Origin: Coprenecus sp902388455
GTDB lineage: Bacteria; Bacteroidota; Bacteroidia; Bacteroidales; UBA932
Direction: 5' to 3'
Assembly: GCA_963931615.1 (NCBI GenBank)
Contig: OZ007032.1
Span: forward strand, 310,001 to 374,000
DNA: 64,000 nucleotides
Part shown: positions 58,107-64,000 of the stretch, one piece after another
How positions within the stretch are numbered: the first letter of the stretch is position 1
Layout of the letters: every line of letters begins with the position of its first letter
Translations under genes and position numbers: made by a program
Notes under the pieces: generated by a model
Told to the model about the DNA's origin: nothing
Database searches by the model: none
What the model saw: the letters and a program-made list of their open reading frames with translations, nothing else

Positions 58107-59027
58107 ATGAAAGTATTAGTAGCAACCGAGAAACCTTTCTCAAAGGTAGCCGTTGACCAGATCCGCGAAATCGTGGAGAAAGGCGGCCATGAGCTTGCAA
58201 CTCTCGAGAAATATACCGATGTTCAGCAGCTTTATGCAGCCGTTGCAGATGCCGACGCCCTCATCGTGCGTTCCGACAAGGTGACCAAGGAAGTGATCGC
58301 AGCCGCTCCCAAGCTGAAGATCGTCGTACGTGCCGGCGCAGGTTATGACAACCTCGACCTGGCAGCCTGCACCGAGAGAGGCATCGTAGCCATGAACACT
58401 CCCGGTCAGAACTCCAACGCTGTCGCCGAGCTCGCAATCGGTATGATGATCTACATCTCCCGCAACCAGTTCACCCCCGGCACAGGTACAGAGCTCAAGG
58501 GCAAGACCCTCGGTATCCAGGCTTACGGCAACGTCGGCCGTCTGGTAGCCGCTCACGCAAAGAGCTTCGGCATGAAGATCATGGCCTTTGACCCCTTCGT
58601 TCCCGCCGAGAAGATCCAGGCAGAAGGAGTGGAAGTTGCCGATTCCCTCGAGGACCTCTATGCCAAGAGTGATTTCGTATCCCTCCACATCCCTGCCAAC
58701 AACGAGACCAAGGGTTCCATCGGATATGCTCTTCTTTCGAAGATGCCCAAGGGAGGCTGCCTCGTGAACACTGCCCGCAAGGAAGTGATCAACGAGCCCG
58801 AGCTCGTGAAGGTACTCGAGGAGAGACAAGACCTGAAGTACATCACCGATATCGCCGCCGGCAACCAGGCCGAGCTGAACGAGAAGTTCGGCAAGAGAGT
58901 CTTCGCTACCCCCAAGAAGATGGGTGCCGAGACAGCCGAGGCCAATGTCAATGCCGGAGTAGCCGCCGCCAACCAGATCTGCGACTTCTTCGCTACAGGC
59001 AACCGCAAGTTCCAGGTAAACAAATAG
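58107..59027 (+). CDS. serA: D-3-phosphoglycerate dehydrogenase (short form)
   Basis: 306 aa. The NAD-dependent first step of serine synthesis, with a catalytic and a nucleotide-binding domain but no ACT/ASB regulatory domain, so feedback by serine through an ACT domain is not expected. Motifs: VRAGAGYDNLDLAAC near 75, the Rossmann loop GIQAYGNVGRLVA near 140, and VNTARKEVI near 225 (catalytic-region Arg/Glu). It is next to serC and DUF1015 in a serine operon. Confidence 0.9.
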   Translation: MKVLVATEKPFSKVAVDQIREIVEKGGHELATLEKYTDVQQLYAAVADADALIVRSDKVTKEVIAAAPKLKIVVRAGAGYDNLDLAACTERGIVAMNTPGQNSNAVAELAIGMMIYISRNQFTPGTGTELKGKTLGIQAYGNVGRLVAAHAKSFGMKIMAFDPFVPAEKIQAEGVEVADSLEDLYAKSDFVSLHIPANNETKGSIGYALLSKMPKGGCLVNTARKEVINEPELVKVLEERQDLKYITDIAAGNQAELNEKFGKRVFATPKKMGAETAEANVNAGVAAANQICDFFATGNRKFQVNK

Positions 59028-59046
59028 CAGATAGGAGACACACGAT

Positions 59047-60291
59047 ATGGTAAAAGTAAAACCTTTCGCAGCGATCCGTCCTCCCAAGTCCATCGTGGAG
59101 GAAGTGGCAGCCCGTCCTTACGACGTGCTCAACTCCCAGGAGGCTAAGGCTGAGGCCGGAGAGAAGTCCCTCCTTCACATCACCAAGCCCGAGATAGACT
59201 TCGACCCCATCATCGACGAGCACTCGCAGCCTGCATACGACAAGGCTGTCGAGAACTTCAAGAAGTGGCAGGAGAAAGGCTGGCTGGTACAGGACAAGAA
59301 GGAGTGCTACTATGTTTACGCCCAGACGATGAACGGCCGTACCCAGTACGGAATCGTGCTCTGCGCCAATGTGGACGACTACCTCACCGGCAAGATCAAG
59401 AAGCACGAGCTCACCCGCAAGGACAAGGAGGAGGACCGCATGATCCACGTCCGCATCCAGAACGCCAACATCGAGCCCGTATTCTTCGCTTATCCTGACA
59501 ACACCGAGATCAACGCCATCGTGAAGAAGTACACCGACGGCAAGCCTGAGTATGACTTCGTTGCACCTGACGACGGTTTCGGCCATCATTTCTGGGTAAT
59601 CGACAATGACGAGGACATCAAGAGGATTACCGAGATCTTCTCGACCATCCCCGCATTCTACGTAGCCGACGGTCACCACCGTACAGCCGCCGCCGCTCTC
59701 GTAGGAGAGGAGAAGCGCCGTCAGAATCCCAATCACAACGGAACAGAGGAGTACAACTACTTCATGGCAGTGGTATTCCCCGAGAGCCACCTCAAGATCA
59801 TCGACTACAACCGCGTGGTGAAGGACCTCAACGGCCTCACACCCGAGCAGTTCATCCAGAAGCTGGGCGAGGACTTCGAGATCAAGGACATGGGTACCGA
59901 GATATACAAGCCCAAGAACCTGCACAACTTCTCGATGTATCTCGGCGGCCACTGGTATTCCCTCACAGCCAAGAAGGGTACCTACGACGACAACGATCCC
60001 ATCGGATGTCTCGACGTGACCATCTGCTCCAACCTTATCTTCGACAAGCTCCTCGACATCAAGGACCTCCGTACTTCGAAGCGTATTGACTTCGTAGGCG
60101 GTATCAGAGGTCTCGGCGAGCTCAAGAAGAGAGTTGATTCGGGTGAGATGGCAGCAGCTTTCGCTCTGTATCCCGTTTCCATGAAGCAGCTTATCAGGAT
60201 AGCCGACACCGGCAACATCATGCCTCCCAAGACTACCTGGTTCGAGCCTAAGCTGCGCAGCGGTCTGGCTATTCACAAACTCGAAAGATAA
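59047..60291 (+). CDS. DUF1015 family protein in the serine operon
   Basis: 414 aa, full length for DUF1015. The start VKPFAAIRPPKSIVEEVAARPYDVL and the later YVADGHHRTAAAALV, a His-rich motif near residue 210, are typical. Archaeal and bacterial members are unassigned by me; the ADGHHR motif suggests a nucleotide or metal site. It is 20 nt downstream of serA with the same codon bias, and this serC-serA-DUF1015 order recurs in Bacteroidales, so a role in serine or one-carbon metabolism is plausible. A terminator follows. Confidence 0.85.
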   Translation: MVKVKPFAAIRPPKSIVEEVAARPYDVLNSQEAKAEAGEKSLLHITKPEIDFDPIIDEHSQPAYDKAVENFKKWQEKGWLVQDKKECYYVYAQTMNGRTQYGIVLCANVDDYLTGKIKKHELTRKDKEEDRMIHVRIQNANIEPVFFAYPDNTEINAIVKKYTDGKPEYDFVAPDDGFGHHFWVIDNDEDIKRITEIFSTIPAFYVADGHHRTAAAALVGEEKRRQNPNHNGTEEYNYFMAVVFPESHLKIIDYNRVVKDLNGLTPEQFIQKLGEDFEIKDMGTEIYKPKNLHNFSMYLGGHWYSLTAKKGTYDDNDPIGCLDVTICSNLIFDKLLDIKDLRTSKRIDFVGGIRGLGELKKRVDSGEMAAAFALYPVSMKQLIRIADTGNIMPPKTTWFEPKLRSGLAIHKLER

Positions 60292-60316
60292 GCGGGTTTA
60301 TGAGTGATTGATTAAG

Positions 60317-60359
60317 GAGGCCGTAATCGGAACATCTGTGTCTGATGCGGCCTCTTTTT
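60317..60359 (+). terminator. Rho-independent terminator of serC-serA-DUF1015
   Basis: A 7-bp stem GAGGCCG/CGGCCTC (60317-60323 and 60348-60354) with a further ATC/GAT pair in the loop is followed by TTTTT. It is 26 nt after the DUF1015 stop. Confidence 0.88.
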
Positions 60360-60393
60360 AATTTTGATTAAAAAAGAATTGTTTTAGAAAGAT

Positions 60394-61308
60394 ATGAAAC
60401 CAACGTTAGTAGTATTGGCAGCGGGCATGGGTTCCCGCTATGGTTCACTGAAGCAGATGGACGGAGTCGGCCCCAACAATGAGGCTATCATCGATTACTC
60501 GATATATGACGCGATGCGGGCCGGTTTCGGCAAGGTGGTATTTATCATCAGGCACTATTTCGAGAAGGAGTTCCGCGAGATTTTCTCCCCGGAGCATTTC
60601 GGCGGAAAGGTGGAGACGGAGTACGTTTTCCAGGAGCTGGAGTATCTTCCCGAAGGTTTCAAAGTGCCTGAGGGCCGCGAGAAGCCCTGGGGAACCTGTC
60701 ATGCCGTGATGATGGCGGCACCCGTTGTCGACACTCCTTTCGCTGTCATCAACTCTGATGATTTCTACGGCCGTGAGGGATATGGAGTCCTGGCCGATTA
60801 TCTGCGTTCTGTGGAAGGTCAGAGGGGCAAGTATTCGATGGTGGGCTACAGCCTGCACAACACCCTGTCCGACTACGGTACTGTTTCCCGCGGCGAGTGT
60901 ACTGTCAATGCGGAGGGCAATCTCACCTCTATCGTGGAGCGTACTGCCATCCAGCGGATGCCGGACGGCAAGATCGTCTATAAGGAAGGTGACGGCCTGC
61001 ACGAGCTGGCGGAGGATACTGTCGTGTCGATGAACCTCTTCGGATTCACACCAGATTTCTTCGCTGAGTCCGAGTCTCTGTTCAAAAAGTTCCTCTCCGA
61101 TCCGGCAAATATGGCCAATCCCAAGGCTGAGTTTTTCATCCCCCTGTGCGTTAACCAGCTGATTAATGACGGAAAGGTATCCCTGAAGGTTCTCAACAGC
61201 AACGCCCAGTGGTTTGGCGTTACATACAAGCAGGACAAGCCCTTCGTGGTAGAGCGCATCAAGAAGCTCATCGAAGCCGGAGTCTATCCCGAGCATCTCT
61301 GGAAGTAG
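60394..61308 (+). CDS. NDP-sugar nucleotidyltransferase-like protein
   Basis: 304 aa. The N-terminus LVVLAAGMGSRYGSLKQMD is the nucleotide-binding loop of sugar-nucleotide pyrophosphorylases; a further aspartate pair is in FAVINSDDFYG near 116. The rest resembles Bacteroidetes nucleotidyltransferases of unassigned sugar. It could activate a hexose phosphate for surface polysaccharide. It stands alone between the serine operon terminator and a 28-bp inverted repeat, converging on recQ. Confidence 0.8.
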   Translation: MKPTLVVLAAGMGSRYGSLKQMDGVGPNNEAIIDYSIYDAMRAGFGKVVFIIRHYFEKEFREIFSPEHFGGKVETEYVFQELEYLPEGFKVPEGREKPWGTCHAVMMAAPVVDTPFAVINSDDFYGREGYGVLADYLRSVEGQRGKYSMVGYSLHNTLSDYGTVSRGECTVNAEGNLTSIVERTAIQRMPDGKIVYKEGDGLHELAEDTVVSMNLFGFTPDFFAESESLFKKFLSDPANMANPKAEFFIPLCVNQLINDGKVSLKVLNSNAQWFGVTYKQDKPFVVERIKKLIEAGVYPEHLWK

Positions 61309-61338
61309 GCAGCATTGCGGGCGAGTATTTTCCGTACG

Positions 61339-61437
61339 CGCCGGACACAGTATTACCCTCTGAAGGTCCTCCCCACTACGTGGGTCTCCTCCCTTTTCGG
61401 GAGCCAACGCCTTCAGAGGGTAATACTGTGTCCGGCG
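61339..61437. repeat. 28-bp perfect inverted repeat with two inner hairpins (REP-like or structured element)
   Basis: Arms 61339-61366 and 61410-61437 are exact reverse complements. The 43-nt centre contains two further hairpins, CCCAC/GTGGG (61372-61384) and CTCCC/GGGAG (61389-61403), so the strand folds as a long stem topped by two short stems, a three-way junction. It lies between converging genes, and TTTT follows the right arm on the plus strand, so it could also end transcription. Its size and perfection suggest an interspersed palindromic repeat. Confidence 0.8.
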
Positions 61438-61474
61438 TTTTCAACCAGACCGGCTTGCGCGACCGGGGTCACGC

Positions 61475-63682
61475 CTAGTTTGCGACTTCTGAGAGGAACT
61501 TGATGCGCACAAGGCGGATTTCCTCTTCCTGATAGTCAGGTCCGAGGGCTTTCTTGGCCTCTTCCACCGAGTCTGTCTCCGCCTCCTCCTTGAAGTATTC
61601 GTATATATCCTCTACCTTGTCCTCATCGACAGTCTGCTCGATGTAGTAGTCCAGATCGATGCGGGTGCCTGAGGCTACGATGGCCTCGATCTCGTCAATC
61701 ACTTCCATGTAGTCCATGTTCTTGGCATCGGCTATGTCTTCCAGAGGTATCTTGCGGTCTATATTCTGGATGATGTAGACCTTGTTGGCGGATTTGTTGA
61801 CCAGAGATTTTACGATGATGTCCTCGGGACGCTGTATGTCATTTTCCTCCACATATTTGGCGATGAGCTTGATGAACTCGCGCCCGAACTTGCGGGCCTT
61901 GCCCTCGCCTACGCCCTGGCAGTTCTTGAGCTCGTCCAGTGTGATGGGGTAGTGGATCGACATGTCTTCCAGCGAGGGGTCTGTGAATATTACGAACGCA
62001 GGCAGCTTCAGCTTGCGGGACATGTCCTTGCGCAGATCCTTAAGCATGGAGTACAGGGCCGGATCTCCTACACCGCCTCCATGACGGACTGCCGCCGCGG
62101 CAGCGCTTTCCTCCTCGTCCTCCTCGTCGCCGTCGGCGAAATCCCTGTCCTCGGTCAGCATCAGCTGGTGAGGATTTTCCATGAATTTCCGGCCTTCGTC
62201 GGTAATTGAGATGAGCCCGTACTGCTCTATGTCCTTGTACAGATAGTGCAGTATGATGCCTTGGCGGATGACTGCGATCCAGAACTTTACTCCCTTATCT
62301 TTACCCATGCCGAAGAATTCACATTCATGATGGCGGTAGGACTTTATGATGGAGTTGATTTCTCCAGCCAGAATATTGGCCAAATGTTCGGTTTTGAAAT
62401 TTTCTTTCATGGATGCCACCAGCTCCAGAACGAGGGCCATGTCTTCCTGCCCGTCAAAATATTTCTTGGGGTGCAGGCAGTTGTCGCAGTTTCCGCAGTT
62501 TTCTTCCGGATAGTCTTCTCCGAAGTAGTTAAGGAGAATCTTCCTGCGGCATCGGTTGGACTCGGCGTAGGCTACGGTCTCCATCAGCAGCTGCTTGCCT
62601 ATTTCCTGCTCCGAGAGGGGCTTGCCCTGCATGAATTTTTCCAATTTGAGAATGTCCTTATAGCTGTAGAATGTGATGCATTTCCCCTCCTGTCCATCCC
62701 TGCCTGCACGTCCTGTCTCCTGATAGTAGCCCTCGAGGCTCTTGGGTATATCGTAGTGTATGACAAAACGCACGTCCGGCTTGTCGATGCCCATGCCGAA
62801 AGCGATTGTGGCCACTATCACGTCCACTTCTTCCATAAGGAACAGGTCCTGGTTCTTGGCCCTGGTGGCGGCGTCCATGCCGGCGTGATAAGGAAGGGCC
62901 TTGATGCCGTTGACGGTCAGGAACCCGGCGATTTCCTCGGTCTTCTTGCGGCTGAGGCAGTAGATGATGCCCGATTTGCCGGGGTTCTCCTTGATGAACT
63001 TGATGAGCTCGCGGCGGACATTGACCTTGTCGCGTACCTCATAGTAGAGGTTGGGACGGTTGAAGGAACTTTTGAACACCTTTGCATCCATCATATTGAG
63101 GTTTTTCTGGATGTCAGCCTGAACCTTCGGTGTGGCTGTAGCCGTGAGGGCTATGATGGGAGCGACTCCGAGCTTTTCGACGATGCTGCGGATGTTGCGG
63201 TACTCAGGTCTGAAGTCGTGGCCCCATTCGGAGATACAGTGTGCCTCGTCTATGGCGTAAAAAGATATTTTGATCTGTTTCAGCAGTGCGACAGTGTCTT
63301 CCTTGGTCAGGGATTCGGGCGCTACATACAGCAGTTTGGTGACTCCGCTCAGGAGATCGTCCTTGACTTCCTGGATCTGACTTTTGCTGAGGGATGAGTT
63401 GAGGAAATGCGCGACGCCTTCCGAGCCGGCTACAAAACCCCTTATGGCATCCACCTGGTTCTTCATCAGGGCGATGAGGGGTGAGACTACTATGGCGGTT
63501 CCGGGCATTACAAGGGCCGGCAGCTGATAGCAGAGCGATTTCCCTCCGCCTGTAGGCATCAGGACAAAGGCATTGCCGCCTTCAATGAGGTGCATCATAA
63601 TTTTCTCCTGGTCTCCCTTGAACTTATCGAAACCGAAAAACTTCTTTAAATTGGAATGTAAATCTTCAGAACTAATCTTCAT
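61475..63682 (-). CDS. recQ: ATP-dependent DNA helicase RecQ
   Basis: 735 aa from the ATG at 63682; the frame extends to the window end but that part is antisense to kdsD. Superfamily 2 helicase motifs are all visible: MPTGGGKSLCYQLPA (motif I) near 42, IDEAHCISEWGHDFRPEYR (motif II, key DEAH) and QETGRAGRDGQ (motif VI). An RQC zinc domain follows (CRRKILLNYFG, CGNCDNC), and an HRDC domain lies after an acidic linker rich in Glu/Asp and Ala. It unwinds recombination intermediates and stalled forks. Divergent from kdsD. Confidence 0.96.
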   Translation of the reverse strand: MKISSEDLHSNLKKFFGFDKFKGDQEKIMMHLIEGGNAFVLMPTGGGKSLCYQLPALVMPGTAIVVSPLIALMKNQVDAIRGFVAGSEGVAHFLNSSLSKSQIQEVKDDLLSGVTKLLYVAPESLTKEDTVALLKQIKISFYAIDEAHCISEWGHDFRPEYRNIRSIVEKLGVAPIIALTATATPKVQADIQKNLNMMDAKVFKSSFNRPNLYYEVRDKVNVRRELIKFIKENPGKSGIIYCLSRKKTEEIAGFLTVNGIKALPYHAGMDAATRAKNQDLFLMEEVDVIVATIAFGMGIDKPDVRFVIHYDIPKSLEGYYQETGRAGRDGQEGKCITFYSYKDILKLEKFMQGKPLSEQEIGKQLLMETVAYAESNRCRRKILLNYFGEDYPEENCGNCDNCLHPKKYFDGQEDMALVLELVASMKENFKTEHLANILAGEINSIIKSYRHHECEFFGMGKDKGVKFWIAVIRQGIILHYLYKDIEQYGLISITDEGRKFMENPHQLMLTEDRDFADGDEEDEEESAAAAAVRHGGGVGDPALYSMLKDLRKDMSRKLKLPAFVIFTDPSLEDMSIHYPITLDELKNCQGVGEGKARKFGREFIKLIAKYVEENDIQRPEDIIVKSLVNKSANKVYIIQNIDRKIPLEDIADAKNMDYMEVIDEIEAIVASGTRIDLDYYIEQTVDEDKVEDIYEYFKEEAETDSVEEAKKALGPDYQEEEIRLVRIKFLSEVAN

Positions 63683-63688
63683 ATTTGT

Positions 63689-63696
63689 TACCTTTG
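63689..63696 (+). promoter_or_regulatory. Predicted -7 box of the kdsD promoter
   Basis: TACCTTTG matches TAnnTTTG on the plus strand, 43 nt before the kdsD ATG and inside the recQ-kdsD gap. No -33 TTTG is seen at the normal spacing. Confidence 0.4.
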
Positions 63697-63739
63697 CGCG
63701 TCTAAAATTATCGAAAAGTTTAGTTTCTTGCAAATTAAA

Positions 63740-64000
63740 ATGAAAAATATAATAGAAAAAATAATGCAATACGCCTCTGAGGCTATTGAGACCGAGGCAA
63801 AGGCAGTGGCAGCCCTCCCCTCTGTAGTCGACGGCAGCTTCGGGGAGGCGGTTGCAGTGCTGGTCGGGGCAAGAGGGAGGATAGTGGTCTCGGGCGTGGG
63901 AAAGAGTGCGATAGTGGCCAGTAAGATGGTGGCGACACTTAATTCGACCGGCTCCAGCGCTGTATTCCTTCATTCGGCCGATGCCGTGCATGGGGATATG
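63740..64000 (+). CDS. kdsD: Arabinose-5-phosphate isomerase, N-terminal part (3' end outside window)
   Basis: The first 87 codons of a KdsD/KpsF-type SIS isomerase, which converts ribulose-5-P to arabinose-5-P for Kdo in LPS. The visible part starts MKNIIEKIMQYASEAIETEA and contains the SIS sugar-phosphate site IVVSGVGKSAIVASKMVATL followed by STGSSAVFLHSADAVHGD, all typical of the family. CBS domains are expected after the window end. A TACCTTTG box precedes it. Confidence 0.88.
   Translation, partial: MKNIIEKIMQYASEAIETEAKAVAALPSVVDGSFGEAVAVLVGARGRIVVSGVGKSAIVASKMVATLNSTGSSAVFLHSADAVHGDM

Noticed and set aside
58993..60276. 427-codon open frame on the minus strand
   Set aside because: It is antisense to the DUF1015 gene, which has full family motifs; the open frame follows from the strong codon bias of the real gene.
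62246..63397. 383-codon open frame on the plus strand
   Set aside because: Fully antisense to recQ, whose helicase motifs are intact; no domain in the plus-strand product.
63683..63991. N-terminal extension of the recQ frame to the window end
   Set aside because: Antisense to kdsD, which has a clear SIS domain; RecQ proteins start at MKISSEDL-like sequences as at 63682.
1..64000. CRISPR array
   Set aside because: No regularly spaced direct repeats were seen, and no cas genes are present.
1..64000. Polysaccharide utilisation locus
   Set aside because: There is one receptor-like barrel, but no SusD, glycoside hydrolase or sensor gene next to it.

Overview
The window looks like a chromosomal segment from a Bacteroidota bacterium, most likely order Bacteroidales and of moderate GC. 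The support is: many promoters with the Bacteroidetes -7 box TAnnTTTG, several with TTTG or TTG about 19 nt upstream; families largely confined to this phylum (DUF4837, GLPGLI, DUF3575, DUF6562-type fimbrillin-like lipoproteins, Smr/DUF2027, the Tsr-like tyrosine recombinase); a long S16; and few Shine-Dalgarno sites. A genus cannot be named from the sequence alone.

Layout. 1-5.9 kb: an Smr-domain gene end, a membrane PHP protein, glmS, a zinc-ribbon protein, ssb and cysS. 5.9-8.5 kb: a Type II restriction-modification cassette (Dam-like methylase plus AlwI-type endonuclease), AT-rich against its neighbours. 8.5-25.7 kb: housekeeping genes (OsmC, miaB, lipoproteins, an acyltransferase pair, rpoN, upp, radC, rpsT, gltX flanked by two tRNA-Glu genes, rseP, dxr, an M23 peptidase, ruvX, def and a phosphohexomutase). 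25.7-30.4 kb: a GLPGLI protein with an outer-membrane receptor-like barrel behind a promoter containing an A17 tract, then rpsP-rimM. 30.6-36.8 kb: a surface lipoprotein operon (DUF3575 protein, fimbrillin-like lipoprotein, beta-helix lipoprotein) beside a tyrosine recombinase. 36.9-48.7 kb: a VOC protein, an SDR oxidoreductase, a split HipBST-type toxin-antitoxin locus, an RND efflux operon, menA and an AlbA_2 protein. 48.7-49.6 kb: an 870-nt gene-free region with strong inverted repeats. 49.6-64 kb: a DUF362 ferredoxin protein, a K+/H+ antiporter, miaA, a LuxC-like reductase, yigZ, pyrBI, serC-serA-DUF1015, a nucleotidyltransferase, a 28-bp inverted repeat element, recQ and the start of kdsD.

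The most notable system is a probable phase-variation switch at 35.63-35.78 kb. A 17-bp perfect inverted repeat brackets a segment carrying a canonical promoter (TTTG, 19 nt, TAACTTTG). The segment lies directly before the first gene of the surface lipoprotein operon and beside a complete tyrosine recombinase. As assembled, the promoter points away from the operon (OFF) and into the recombinase gene in antisense; inversion would place it about 33 nt before the operon's ATG (ON). A second possible phase-variable locus is the A17 tract in the GLPGLI promoter spacer. Other notable items are the tripartite HipB-HipS-HipT locus, gltX between two tRNA-Glu genes whose promoters share a 13-mer, and two undescribed repeat or structured elements at 49.1-49.3 kb and 61.3-61.4 kb.
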